Assembly (NCBI RefSeq): GCF_030128825.1
Contig: NZ_CP119127.1
Location: forward strand, 1,488,001-1,552,000
Reading direction: 5' to 3'
DNA length: 64,000 bases
DNA from: Sphingobium sp. WTD-1
Lineage (GTDB): Bacteria > Pseudomonadota > Alphaproteobacteria > Sphingomonadales > Sphingomonadaceae
Part shown: in pieces, positions 8,811-17,609 of the stretch
How positions within the stretch are numbered: the stretch's first letter is position 1
Layout: the number at the start of each line of letters is the position of its first letter
Notes under the pieces: model-generated
Databases searched by the model: none
What the model was told of the DNA's origin: nothing
What the model saw: only the letters and a program-made list of their open reading frames with translations
Made by a program: the position numbers and the translations under genes

Positions 8811-8820
8811 TGTCGGAGTA
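8811..8820. promoter_or_regulatory. Candidate operator TACTCCGACA, inverted copy (permease-mutarotase promoter)
   Basis: TGTCGGAGTA on the plus strand is the exact reverse complement of the 10-mer at 6368-6377. It lies 51 nt before the mutarotase start and 64 nt before the permease start, a normal operator position for both divergent genes. Confidence 0.5.
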
Positions 8821-8871
8821 TATCCCCCGTAACCGCCCGTCAATGGGCGTAGGTTTCACGAGAGGAAGTCC

Positions 8872-10020
8872 ATGCGAAAGGTCGTCGATTTGAAAACAGC
8901 GCTGTCATACGCACTGGCCCTATCGCTCGCAAGCGGCACGGCGATGGCGGCGGATGCCAGCCGCGCTCCGGCCGGCAAGCTGGCCGACGGCACCGCGATC
9001 GAGACGATCACGCTGAGCAACAGCCAGGGCGTGTCGGCCAAGATCCTGAGCTATGGCGCGACGCTCCAGTCGCTGTCCGGCCCGGACAAGGACGGCAAGA
9101 ACGCCGACGTGCTGCTGGGCTATGACGATCTGGCCGGCTATGTCGACCATCCCAACTTCTTCGGCGTGACCGTGGGCCGCTATGCCAACCGCATCGCCGG
9201 CGGCAAGTTCAGCCTCGACGGCAAGGCCTATCAGTTGCCGCTCAACGACAAGGTCAATTCGCTGCATGGCGGCGGCAAGGGCTTCGACAAGCAGGTGTGG
9301 AAGGTTGTGTCGGTCAAGAGTGGCCCGGTCGCGACGCTGGTGCTGTCGCTGGTCAGCCCCGATGGCGATTCGGGCTATCCCGGCAAGCTGGACGTCACCG
9401 TCACCTATACGCTGGACGAGAGCGGCAATCTGGGCATCGCGTTCGACGCGAAGACCGACAAGCCGACCATCGTCAACATGACCAACCATGCGATCTTCGA
9501 CCTGGGCGGCGAAGGCTCGACCGACGGCGCGCTCGGCCATGTGCTGACGATCCCGGCCAAGGCCTATACCCCGGTCGATGCCAATCTGATCCCGACCGGC
9601 GAACTGAAGCCGGTGGACGGCGGCGTGTTCGACTTCCGCAATGGTCGCCGCGTCGCGGACGGCATCCGCGATGGCCATGATGCGCAGATCATTGCGGGCC
9701 GCGGCTATGACCATAATTTCGCGCTCGACAAGGGACTGACCAAGACGCCGGGCCTGGCCGCGCGTCTGGAAGATCCGGCATCGGGCCGCGTGCTCGAAGT
9801 GCTGACCACGGAGCCGGGCGTCCAATTCTATACCGGCAATTTCCTGGACGGCACCTTCATCGGCAAGAACCAGCATGTGTATCGCATGGGCGACGGCATC
9901 GCGCTGGAACCGCAGAAATTCCCCGACTCGCCCAACCAGCCGAGCTTCGTTTCGGCACGGGTCGATCCGGGCAAGCCCTATCATCACCAGATGGTCTATC
10001 GCCTGTCGGTGAAGCGCTGA
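8872..10020 (+). CDS. Periplasmic aldose 1-epimerase (galactose mutarotase)
   Basis: A 382-residue mutarotase interconverting alpha and beta anomers of aldoses. An N-terminal signal peptide (ALSYALALSLASGTAMA, cut before ADAS) puts it in the periplasm. Family landmarks are present: SYGATLQSL, the NRIAGGKFSLDG motif, the catalytic His in LHGGGKGFDKQVW and in NMTNHAIFDLGG, and the C-terminal catalytic Glu in ALEPQKFPDSPNQPSF. RBS GAGAGGAAG precedes the ATG. The lactonase gene begins one nucleotide after its stop, so the two are translationally coupled; supplying the right anomer to permease and 1-dehydrogenase fits the locus. Confidence 0.93.
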   Translation: MRKVVDLKTALSYALALSLASGTAMAADASRAPAGKLADGTAIETITLSNSQGVSAKILSYGATLQSLSGPDKDGKNADVLLGYDDLAGYVDHPNFFGVTVGRYANRIAGGKFSLDGKAYQLPLNDKVNSLHGGGKGFDKQVWKVVSVKSGPVATLVLSLVSPDGDSGYPGKLDVTVTYTLDESGNLGIAFDAKTDKPTIVNMTNHAIFDLGGEGSTDGALGHVLTIPAKAYTPVDANLIPTGELKPVDGGVFDFRNGRRVADGIRDGHDAQIIAGRGYDHNFALDKGLTKTPGLAARLEDPASGRVLEVLTTEPGVQFYTGNFLDGTFIGKNQHVYRMGDGIALEPQKFPDSPNQPSFVSARVDPGKPYHHQMVYRLSVKR

Positions 10021-10021
10021 C

Positions 10022-10882
10022 ATGACCGCCTGGCGCAAGATCGAACGCGGCGAGATCCGCGACACGCTGGGGGAGGGGACGCTCTGGTCCGCCCGTGAAA
10101 ATGCGGTCTATTGGGTCGATATCCTGGCCCCGGCGCTCAACCGGCTGTCGCTCGACGATGGCCAGGTGTCGCGCTGGGCCATGCCCGAACCGCTCGGCTG
10201 GGTGGCCGAGCGGGCGCAGGGCGGCTTCATCGGCGGTTTCCAGAGTGGCTTTGCCAACTTCACGCTGGACCCGCTGGCGATCACGCCGATCCATGATCCC
10301 GAACCGCATCTACCCGGCAATCGCATGAACGATGGCAAGGCGGACAAGGATGGCCGCATCTGGTGCGGCACGATGGACATGGCCGAAGGGCAGGATGTCG
10401 GCGCGCTCTATCGCCTCGATCCCGACGGTTCGGTCACGGTCATGGATGATGGCTATCGCGTGCCCAATGGCCCGGCCTTCTCGGCCTGTGGCGACTATCT
10501 CTATCACAGCGATACCGGCCGCCGGATCATGTATCGCTTCCGCCGCGGCGCGGACGGAGCGATTCACGATCGCCAGCCCTTCATCACCTTCACCCAAGCC
10601 GATGGCCATCCCGATGGCATGACGGTGGATGCCGAAGGCTATTTGTGGGTGGCGCATTGGGGCGGTTCGCGGATCAGCCGCTTCTCGCCCGAGGGCAAGC
10701 TGGACCGGGCGATCGAACTGCCAGCGAAGCAAGTGACCAACATCACCTTCGCTGGTCCCGATCTCGATCGCATGTTCGTCAGCTCGGCCGCGATCGGCCT
10801 GCCCGAATCCGACTATGACGGCGCCTTTTTCGAGGTGGAATGTGGCGTGAAGGGCCTGCCGACCAATCTTTACGGCGGCTGA
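10022..10882 (+). CDS. SMP-30/gluconolaconase-family lactonase (probable L-arabinolactonase)
   Basis: A 286-residue cytoplasmic six-bladed propeller of the SMP-30/regucalcin family, expected to hydrolyse L-arabino- (or galactono-) lactone to the acid. Metal-ligand motifs of the family are visible: the early Glu in DTLGEGTLWSA, Asn in RMNDGKADKDGRIWCGTMD, Asn in YRVPNGPAFS and Asp in GHPDGMTVDAEG. It follows the mutarotase gene by one base and is followed by an intrinsic terminator. This is step two of the oxidative arabinose pathway after the dehydrogenase at 4304-5230. Substrate is inferred from context. Confidence 0.9.
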   Translation: MTAWRKIERGEIRDTLGEGTLWSARENAVYWVDILAPALNRLSLDDGQVSRWAMPEPLGWVAERAQGGFIGGFQSGFANFTLDPLAITPIHDPEPHLPGNRMNDGKADKDGRIWCGTMDMAEGQDVGALYRLDPDGSVTVMDDGYRVPNGPAFSACGDYLYHSDTGRRIMYRFRRGADGAIHDRQPFITFTQADGHPDGMTVDAEGYLWVAHWGGSRISRFSPEGKLDRAIELPAKQVTNITFAGPDLDRMFVSSAAIGLPESDYDGAFFEVECGVKGLPTNLYGG

Positions 10883-10903
10883 TACAAGCCACCGACAGAA
10901 AAT

Positions 10904-10938
10904 AAGCCGCCGGCCTGCAAGGGCTTGGCGGCTTTTTT
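10904..10938 (+). terminator. Rho-independent terminator after the mutarotase-lactonase operon
   Basis: Stem AAGCCGCC (10904-10911) with GGCGGCTT (10927-10934), followed by a run of T to 10938. Lies 21 nt after the lactonase stop. The remaining gap to 11135 shows no convincing gene. Confidence 0.85.
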
Positions 10939-11135
10939 CATGTCCTGAGACCAGCCGTGGCAAATCGCTGTTGCAACCCCTGCGGCTACGCGCTAATGCG
11001 CAGGACAACGTTGTCACTCCCCTCTCCAAAAGGGTGGCAATGCTTCATCCCGGTCGATGGCCGGCGACTGCACGCGCTACGTTGTCGGCCGGGATGTGCC
11101 TTTTCCCTTAAAATCGCTGGAAAATCGGGCGCCGC

Positions 11136-12536
11136 TCAGGCGGGGCGGCGCAGGCGCAATGTCGCGCGCAGGCCAGGGGCGGCATCGCCCAGCTGCAGCG
11201 CGCCATGATGGAGCCGTGCCACGGCCTCGACCAGCGACAGGCCCAGTCCCGATCCGGGCTTGGTGCGCGACGGGTCGAGTCGGCCGAAGCGTTTCATCGC
11301 CGCCTCATGCTGGTCGGCGGGAATGCCCGGCCCATTGTCGCTGACGCCGATGGTGAGCGCGTCGCCCTCCATCGCGGCTTCAAGCGCGATACGATCGCCG
11401 CCCTCGGCATATTTCAGCGCATTCTCGATCAGATTGGCGATCGCCTGGCTCACCAGTTCGCGGTGGAGCGGGAAGGCGAGGCCGGCGGGGGCCGCGACAT
11501 GGAGGGTGAAGCCGCTATCCTCGATCAGCGGGCCGTAGACTTCGGCCAGATCCTCCAGCAGTTCGGCGATCGCCGTGTCGCGCATCCGGTCGCTGCCAAA
11601 GCCTGCCTCTGTGCGGCTGATGAGCAGGGCGGTCGAGAGCATCCCCTGCAGCGTCTGCGCCTCGCGATGGACCTTTTCCAGCGCATCGAGCGCCTGGTCG
11701 TCGCGGGTCTGGGTGCTCGCCAGCTCCACCACCGAGAGCAGGCGGGTAACGGGCGATTTGAGGTCATGGGCCAAGCCGTCGGTCATCATCCGCAACTGGC
11801 TGACCAGCGCGTCGATCCGCTCCAGCATGGCGTTGATCGACAGGCCCAGCCGATCGAAGGCGTCGCCGCTGCCGTCGGTGGCGACCCGGCGATGGAAGGC
11901 GCCGACCGCGACCGCATTGGCGGTGTCGGCGATCGCGGAGATCTGGCGCGTCAGCACCCGGCCGAGCAGGATGGCGATGATGAGGGTGAGCAGCAGGCTC
12001 ATCAGGAAGGCGATGGTCAGCGCCTCCTCATAGATGCGGGTCAGTTGCAGGCTGTGGGACGTGACGATGCCGGCGAGCAGGCGGCCGCCATCGGGCAGGC
12101 GGGACGTGCTGACGCCGATCGGCTCGGGCTGTTCGCCGCCGATGCGATACAGCTCGATCGTGCGCCAGGGGGTATTGTCGGTTATAGTCGTCGGCCAGGC
12201 ACCCAGATTGCCCGCGACGATCCGGCCCTGCGCATCGGTCAGCAACAGCACGATGCGCTCGCTGCGCACCGTGGGCAGGCGCCGTTCGATATCCTGCCGG
12301 AGGCCGGCCGCGCCGCGCTCCCGCGCCACCCGCAACAATTCGTCGCGCAGGTCATGGACGGCATCGCGGTCGGCGGCGACGACGGTGCGCTGGCTCGCCT
12401 GCTGCACGAACAGCAGCACGCCGCCGGTCACCAGGAACTGGCAGAGGAAGGCGAGCCCGACGAAGCGGCCGATGGTCGACCGGGCAAAGCCGCGCCAACC
12501 GGTCGCAACTCCAGCCCGCGCCTCAACCTCAGCCAT
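11136..12536 (-). CDS. Two-component sensor histidine kinase (HAMP type)
   Basis: A 466-residue membrane kinase. An N-terminal membrane segment (FVGLAFLCQFLVTGGVLLFV), a periplasmic loop of roughly 130 residues, and a second membrane segment (IAFLMSLLLTLIIAILLG) are followed by a HAMP region, the H-box LAHDLKSPVTRLL with the phosphorylated His, the N-box NLIENALKYAEGGD, DNGPGIPADQ and the G-box GSGLGLSLVE. Start at 12536 chosen because it overlaps the response regulator stop by 8 nt; the longer frame would run far into that gene. Co-transcribed downstream of its regulator and of the PDZ and GH18/CE4/GT2 genes. Stimulus unknown; an envelope signal would fit the neighbours. Confidence 0.88.
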   Translation of the reverse strand: MAEVEARAGVATGWRGFARSTIGRFVGLAFLCQFLVTGGVLLFVQQASQRTVVAADRDAVHDLRDELLRVARERGAAGLRQDIERRLPTVRSERIVLLLTDAQGRIVAGNLGAWPTTITDNTPWRTIELYRIGGEQPEPIGVSTSRLPDGGRLLAGIVTSHSLQLTRIYEEALTIAFLMSLLLTLIIAILLGRVLTRQISAIADTANAVAVGAFHRRVATDGSGDAFDRLGLSINAMLERIDALVSQLRMMTDGLAHDLKSPVTRLLSVVELASTQTRDDQALDALEKVHREAQTLQGMLSTALLISRTEAGFGSDRMRDTAIAELLEDLAEVYGPLIEDSGFTLHVAAPAGLAFPLHRELVSQAIANLIENALKYAEGGDRIALEAAMEGDALTIGVSDNGPGIPADQHEAAMKRFGRLDPSRTKPGSGLGLSLVEAVARLHHGALQLGDAAPGLRATLRLRRPA

Positions 12537-13215
12537 CGAGGCCCAGGCGATAGCCCATGCCGCGCACGGTGTGCAGCAGCGGTCGGTCCGATACATCGTC
12601 CAGCTTGCGGCGCAGGCGGCTGATATGCACGTCGATCACATTGGTGCCGGGGTCGAAATGATAGTCCCACACGCCTTCCAGCAACATGGTGCGGGTGACG
12701 ACCTGGTCGGGGTGGCGCAGGAAGAATTCGAGCAGGCGAAATTCGCGCGGTTGCAGGTCGATCGCCTTGCCGGCGCGCTTCACCCGGCGGGCGAGCAGGT
12801 CCATGTCGAGATCGTCATAGCGCAGGCTGGTGACCACTGCGGCATTGCCGCCGGCCTTGCGCAACAGCAACTGGACGCGCGCCAGCAGTTCGGCAAAGGC
12901 GAAGGGCTTGGTCAGATAATCGTCGGAGCCGCTGGTGAGGCCCTCGACCCGATCCTCGGGCGTGCCGAGCGCGGACAGGAAGATGACCGGCGTTTCGATA
13001 CTGGCGGCACGCAGCGCCTTCAATACCGCCATGCCGTCCATCGTCGGCATCATCCGGTCGAGGATGATCGCGCCATAGCTGCCGTCGCTGGCGAGGAACA
13101 GGCCGTCGCGGCCATTGTCGGCCTGATCGACGGTAAAGCCCGCCTCGGTCATGCCCTTGACGATATAGGCGGCGGTGGCGGCATCATCCTCCACCACCAG
13201 GATCTTGTGGCTCAT
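12529..13215 (-). CDS. OmpR/PhoB-family response regulator
   Basis: A 228-residue regulator. The receiver domain has the acidic pair in VVEDDAA, the phosphoacceptor Asp near residue 53 in AIILDRMMPTMDG, and the Lys in YLTKPFAF. The C-terminal winged helix has LDLQPREFRLLEFFLRHPDQ-like sequence (here IDLQPREFRLL) and HISRLRRKLDD. Coupled to the kinase gene by an 8-nt overlap and preceded by the PDZ gene by 12 nt. It is the obvious partner of the adjacent kinase. Confidence 0.92.
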   Translation of the reverse strand: MSHKILVVEDDAATAAYIVKGMTEAGFTVDQADNGRDGLFLASDGSYGAIILDRMMPTMDGMAVLKALRAASIETPVIFLSALGTPEDRVEGLTSGSDDYLTKPFAFAELLARVQLLLRKAGGNAAVVTSLRYDDLDMDLLARRVKRAGKAIDLQPREFRLLEFFLRHPDQVVTRTMLLEGVWDYHFDPGTNVIDVHISRLRRKLDDVSDRPLLHTVRGMGYRLGLDG

Positions 13216-13227
13216 GCGCGCGGCCCC

Positions 13228-13695
13228 CTAATCTGGCGAACGGTCGAGCGCCACCATGCGGACGGCATCCTGATGCCGCAAGCCCAATATGAGATGGGCG
13301 TTGCCATGCTGGCTGAGATAGGCATGGGCCTGGTCCAGCGAGGCGATCGGCGTGCCGTCGATGCCGATAAGGTCATCGCCAACCGCAATACCCGCGCGCG
13401 CTGCCGGGCCACTCGATTCCATGCTGGTGACGACAATGCCCGTGCCGACCGGCTCGGCATTTTCCAGCGTCAGCCCCGGCAGCAATTGGGCACTCGCGCC
13501 CGACACGCTGCCATGATCCTCCGCATCGCGGCGCACATGCAGGAAGAAGGCGCCGCTCATCAACGCCGCACACAGCGCCAGGCCGATCAGCAGGCGGCTG
13601 GTTGCGGTCTTGTCTATGCGCGGGGCCTCCATGTTCCTGGCCATGTCCTGAGCTGTCTTTGCGGGTAGAATGGGCGAGGCGGGGTTGCGTGTCAT
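13228..13695 (-). CDS. Membrane-anchored PDZ-domain protein
   Basis: A 155-residue protein with one N-terminal membrane segment (LLIGLALCAALMSGAFFLHV) and a C-terminal PDZ-like domain (GTGIVVTSMESSGPAARAGI, AVGDDLIGIDGTPIASLDQA). The upstream gene ends TAA-C-ATG with this start, so translational coupling supports 13695; internal ATGs at 13644 and 13632 are alternatives. No protease domain is present, so it is not a DegP-type enzyme. Position between a large envelope polysaccharide protein and a two-component system suggests it may present a periplasmic signal or scaffold, which is speculation. Confidence 0.72.
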   Translation of the reverse strand: MTRNPASPILPAKTAQDMARNMEAPRIDKTATSRLLIGLALCAALMSGAFFLHVRRDAEDHGSVSGASAQLLPGLTLENAEPVGTGIVVTSMESSGPAARAGIAVGDDLIGIDGTPIASLDQAHAYLSQHGNAHLILGLRHQDAVRMVALDRSPD

Positions 13696-13696
13696 G

Positions 13697-16600
13697 TTAC
13701 ACTTTGTTCATGCCTGGGGCCGCCGCAGCCGGCGCGACCGAGACGCGACCCGACCGCTCCAGCTTGCCCCATCCCACAACCCAGCCGCCAATGGCCGATG
13801 CGATCGCGCGCACCACTACCCAATACATGATCTGGCGATAGACGAAGCGCTGGGCGACCAGCAGATGGGCGGGGTAGCGCACCTTGTTGCCGTCGAGCCG
13901 ATAGGCCATTGCGCCACAGGCGATGTCGATGCCGGTGAACACCAGCCAGTAGAGCGCCATGGTCGCGACGTCGCCGCTGGTCTGGGCCCAGCCATGCTGC
14001 TGCACGCGTAGGATCGTGCCGGCGATCGACAGCAGCAGCGCCAGGTCGATCAGCGGCGAGATGGCGGCGAAGGCGATCTGGAACAGCCAGGCCTGCGGCA
14101 TGCCCACTAGGGCAAGGCCTGTCGGCTTGCGGCTGCGCAGGATGGCGGCATGCTTCCACAGGCATTGCAGCGTTCCGAAGGCCCAGCGATAGCGCTGCTT
14201 CGACAGCGCCTTGAAGCTTTCGGGCGCCTCGGTCCAGGCAATCGCCTCGGGATCGAAGGTGACGCGCCAGCCGGCGCGCTGGATCGCGATGGTCAGATCC
14301 TGATCCTCGGCCAGCGTGTCTTCGGGATAGCCGCCCACGGCATCCAGCGCCGTCCGGCGCCAGGCACCCACCGCGCCCGGCACCACCGTCATGGCGTCGA
14401 AGCCGGCGAGCGCGCGCCGCTCCAGATTCTGCGCGGTGATATATTCCAGCGCCTGCCAGCGGGTGACGAGATTGACCCGGTTGCCGACACGGGCGTCGCC
14501 GGCCACCGCGCCGATCGCCGGATCGGCGAACCAGCGCGCCAGCCGCGCGATCGTCAGCGGTTCGAACTGGGTGTCGGCGTCGAGTGCGATCAATATCTCG
14601 CCGGTGGCATCCTTGAGAGCGCGGTTGAGCGCCGCCGCCTTGCCGCCATTCTGCAAGGTCAGCAGAGTGACGCGCGGATCGTCGGCAAAGGCGCGGGCGA
14701 CGATGGCGCTGGTCTCGTCCTTCGACCCGTCGTCGGCGACGATCAGTTGCAAGGCGGGATAGTCGCTGGCCAGCACGCGGCGCACCGATGCCTCGATCAC
14801 CCGCGCCTCATTATAGGCGGGAATGATGACCGAAACGGTCGGCTGATAGACGGGCGGCGCTGGGCGGTCTCGGCGGGTCTGAAACCAGGCGAGGAAGGTC
14901 ATCAGCAGCGCGCGGGCGATGCCGAGCGAGATGGCGACATAGAAGATCCAGCCGAGCAGGGCGGAGATGACGGCGAGGGTGATGAACATGCCGACATCGA
15001 CGCGCACAGCGGTCAGGTCGCCGGCACGGACCGGCGGCATCGCCGCTTCGCGCGACAGACCGGCAAGGCGCGACACCGGCACGAAGCGATAGCCTTCCTT
15101 CTGCAGGGTGGTGATGATCTGCGGCAGGGCCGCGACCGTCTGCGACCGTTCGCCGCCGCCATCGTGCAACAGGATGATATTCCCGGACCGCTCGGCATCG
15201 GCGGCATGGACCTGGTCGATCACCTGGCGGACGATCGTATCGGTGCCCGGCCGCTGCCAGTCATTGGGATCGACGTGCAGGCCGACGACGGTATAGCCCG
15301 CCTTCTGCGCCGCCAGCGCCGGCCCCAGTTCGTCCGCCGTGGTCGGTTCGGCATCGCCGAAATAGGGTGCGCGGAACAGCTTCACGCTGCGCCCGGTATA
15401 GGCCTGGACCAGCCGCTGGGTGGCGTTGAGTTCCAGGCGGGTGCTCTCGTCCGACCAGGTGGCGAGATTGGGATGGCTGTAGCTATGGTTGCCGATCTCG
15501 TCGCCGTCGGCGACGATCCGCTGCAACAGGCCGGGATGTTCTAGCGCATTCTCACCGATGACGAAGAAGGTGCCGGGGACATGATGCTGTTCCAGCACCG
15601 ACAGGATTTTCGGCGTCCAGGTCGCGTCCGGGCCATCATCGAAGGTCAGCGCCAGCATCTTGGGCTGGGCGCCGCCGGTCCGCCGCACCTGATAGGGGGT
15701 GGGCAGGACATGATAGGTTTCGCGCAGGATCGTGCCCTGCGGGCCGAAGGCGATCGAGCGGCTGCCGTCGGTCGGCGTGGCGGTGATGCGCAATATCTCG
15801 CCCGATCCCTCGACATCGGTGTCGAGCTTGCTCGCGACCTGGCGCAGGTCGGGCCGGCTGCCGTTGCGGAAGGCGGTGAGATCGGACCAGATGCCCGGAT
15901 CCTCGCTGCCCAGCCGCCACAGCGCCACGCCCTGGATGCCGAGGCGACGGAGCGCCTGCAGCTCGTTCCAGCTGGCGGCGGCATCGAGCATCCAGACCTG
16001 ATGGCGATGGCCGTCATCATCATAGGCGAAGCCGGCATTGCCGCTGGCGGGATCGAAGCTGACCGGGGCGTCGCTGTCATGGGCGGCGAGCCAGGCCTCG
16101 TCGAGCGACAGGGCGTCGGCGCCGCCATCATGCCAGTCATAGGCATAGCTGCCGAGCGCGACGATGATGCGATCGCGGCCGATGCGCCGGCTGGCATCCT
16201 CGACCGCGCGGGCGAACCAGTCCTGCGCGGCGATCGGGCCGGGGGTGCCGCCCTGCCAGTGTTGGTCATAGGCCATGAAGATGACATGGTCGGCGACCTG
16301 GCCAAGGCGGGCGAGCGGCCACTCCTCGCCGGCGGGGGCGGTCACCGCCAGCTTGGCGCGGGCGGGCAGGGCGCTGCGCAGCTGAAGCAGGAAATGGAGA
16401 TAGGCGGGCAGCGCGCCGGACGGCAGCGATTCAAAGTCCATCACCAGCCCGGCATCATGATGCGCCGCGACCGAGGCGGCGAGCCGCTGGGCCAACTGGC
16501 GGCTGGCGGCCGGATTGGCGAGCAGACGGGCGGTGCCGGCGCCGTTCCAGCCATGGGCGTCGAGATTCTGGACCATCGGCAGCAGCTTGGGCGGCCGGCC

Positions 16601-17026
16601 CATGCTGGCGATCATCTGGTCTAGGCGCGGGTCGGAATGGAATTGGGGCGCGGGATCGCTGCCCGGCACGGTCACCAGCGCGGGCACGACCCAGTCGAGC
16701 TGGCCGACATGACGGCGCAGCGAGGCGATGCTGCTTTCGTCATCGGGAACGTAGAATCCGACATTGAGCGGGCGGGCCTGCGCGACATGGCCGGGCCAGC
16801 GCGGCAGCCATTTGGACAGGTCATGGCGCAGCCGCGACATGCCGGTCAGATGCGCGGCGCGCGGCTGCGGCAAAGGCAGCGCCAGGTCGCCTTCCGACGG
16901 GACGGCGATCAGCGTCGTCGCAAAGGCGATGGTGGCGGCGATGATGGCGCACAGCAGGGCGGCGAGAGCGCGACGCGCCCAGATGCCGCGCCGGCCGGTG
17001 GGATCGAAGAAAATGGGTCTGGTCAT
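13697..17026 (-). CDS. Trimodular GH18-like / polysaccharide deacetylase (CE4) / GT2 glycosyltransferase membrane protein
   Basis: An 1109-residue fusion. After an N-terminal membrane segment (residues about 15-40) comes a GH18-like domain with GLVMDFESLPSG (the D-x-E catalytic pattern) and FMAYDQHWQG. Next is a NodB/CE4 deacetylase domain: LALTFDDGPDATWTPKIL, GNHSYSHPNLATWS and ILLHDGGGERSQT. A membrane helix then leads into a GT-A GT2 domain with VSVIIPAYNEARVIEASV, ADDGSKDETS, ALDADTQFEP, EDQDLTIAIQ and QKQRYRW-type QRYRWAFGTLQ, followed by several membrane helices. The same order occurs in known GH18-CE4-GT2 proteins that synthesise and modify exported N-acetylglucosamine-type polymers. 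Start at 17026 (MTRPIFF) chosen over 17074 by signal-anchor position. First of a four-gene operon with PDZ and two-component genes. Confidence 0.9.
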   Translation of the reverse strand: MTRPIFFDPTGRRGIWARRALAALLCAIIAATIAFATTLIAVPSEGDLALPLPQPRAAHLTGMSRLRHDLSKWLPRWPGHVAQARPLNVGFYVPDDESSIASLRRHVGQLDWVVPALVTVPGSDPAPQFHSDPRLDQMIASMGRPPKLLPMVQNLDAHGWNGAGTARLLANPAASRQLAQRLAASVAAHHDAGLVMDFESLPSGALPAYLHFLLQLRSALPARAKLAVTAPAGEEWPLARLGQVADHVIFMAYDQHWQGGTPGPIAAQDWFARAVEDASRRIGRDRIIVALGSYAYDWHDGGADALSLDEAWLAAHDSDAPVSFDPASGNAGFAYDDDGHRHQVWMLDAAASWNELQALRRLGIQGVALWRLGSEDPGIWSDLTAFRNGSRPDLRQVASKLDTDVEGSGEILRITATPTDGSRSIAFGPQGTILRETYHVLPTPYQVRRTGGAQPKMLALTFDDGPDATWTPKILSVLEQHHVPGTFFVIGENALEHPGLLQRIVADGDEIGNHSYSHPNLATWSDESTRLELNATQRLVQAYTGRSVKLFRAPYFGDAEPTTADELGPALAAQKAGYTVVGLHVDPNDWQRPGTDTIVRQVIDQVHAADAERSGNIILLHDGGGERSQTVAALPQIITTLQKEGYRFVPVSRLAGLSREAAMPPVRAGDLTAVRVDVGMFITLAVISALLGWIFYVAISLGIARALLMTFLAWFQTRRDRPAPPVYQPTVSVIIPAYNEARVIEASVRRVLASDYPALQLIVADDGSKDETSAIVARAFADDPRVTLLTLQNGGKAAALNRALKDATGEILIALDADTQFEPLTIARLARWFADPAIGAVAGDARVGNRVNLVTRWQALEYITAQNLERRALAGFDAMTVVPGAVGAWRRTALDAVGGYPEDTLAEDQDLTIAIQRAGWRVTFDPEAIAWTEAPESFKALSKQRYRWAFGTLQCLWKHAAILRSRKPTGLALVGMPQAWLFQIAFAAISPLIDLALLLSIAGTILRVQQHGWAQTSGDVATMALYWLVFTGIDIACGAMAYRLDGNKVRYPAHLLVAQRFVYRQIMYWVVVRAIASAIGGWVVGWGKLERSGRVSVAPAAAAPGMNKV

Positions 17027-17130
17027 GGCCTGTGGTCCGCGCGTCGCTACTCCTCTGCGACGATGACGCGGCAATAGGCCGGCCCGGCTTCCCGCCGGAT
17101 GATCCCATCATGAAATCTTGGTCATGAACC

Positions 17131-17382
17131 TCATCGCGCGGTCCAGCGATCGGCCAGACGTACAGGCTTCCACAGGTCGGGGCCCATCAACAGCAGCGCC
17201 ATCCCGCCGCTGGCACATAGAAAGGCCAGCGCGGCGAGCGACAACTGGCCGATGGTGACCGCTGGATGGCCATGGGCGAGCGCAGCCAAGGCGCGCCCTT
17301 CGGGCCAGAGCGTCGCCAGCAAGGCGAGGCCGAGCAGGCGCAGGCCGATCTTCCAGGTCCAGCGGGGACGCCAATTATGCAT
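17131..17382 (-). CDS. Small two-helix membrane protein of unknown function
   Basis: An 83-residue protein (MHNWRPRWTWKIG start) with two hydrophobic helices: IGLRLLGLALLATLW and LSLAALAFLCASGGMALLLM. Basic ends flank the helices. It lies 104 nt upstream of the GH18/CE4/GT2 gene on the same strand and may be the first gene of that transcription unit; accessory small membrane proteins are common in polymer export systems, but no family is recognised. The longer open frame to 17514 starts with sequence unlike a protein. The 227-nt gap to kup shows no further gene. Confidence 0.55.
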   Translation of the reverse strand: MHNWRPRWTWKIGLRLLGLALLATLWPEGRALAALAHGHPAVTIGQLSLAALAFLCASGGMALLLMGPDLWKPVRLADRWTAR

Positions 17383-17609
17383 CACGTACCGCCTCCGTTG
17401 CGGCGGCTTCGCAATTAAGCGGACGGGCATAGGGATGCGAGACAGGGAACCGGCAGATTGCGTAGGGATTTCATAGCATTTGAAGTGGCTGCAGGTCGTC
17501 CGGGCCGGAATCATATGCGAATCCTATGCCGGGGAGGGCAGACCCCTATGGTTTTCAAATGGCCTTTCATGGCATGGCGGCCCGATAGAAAGACGAAGGG
17601 CACGCATAG

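Noticed and set aside
13228..13695. PDZ protein as a DegP-type protease
   Set aside because: Only about 155 residues, with no trypsin-like domain or catalytic triad.
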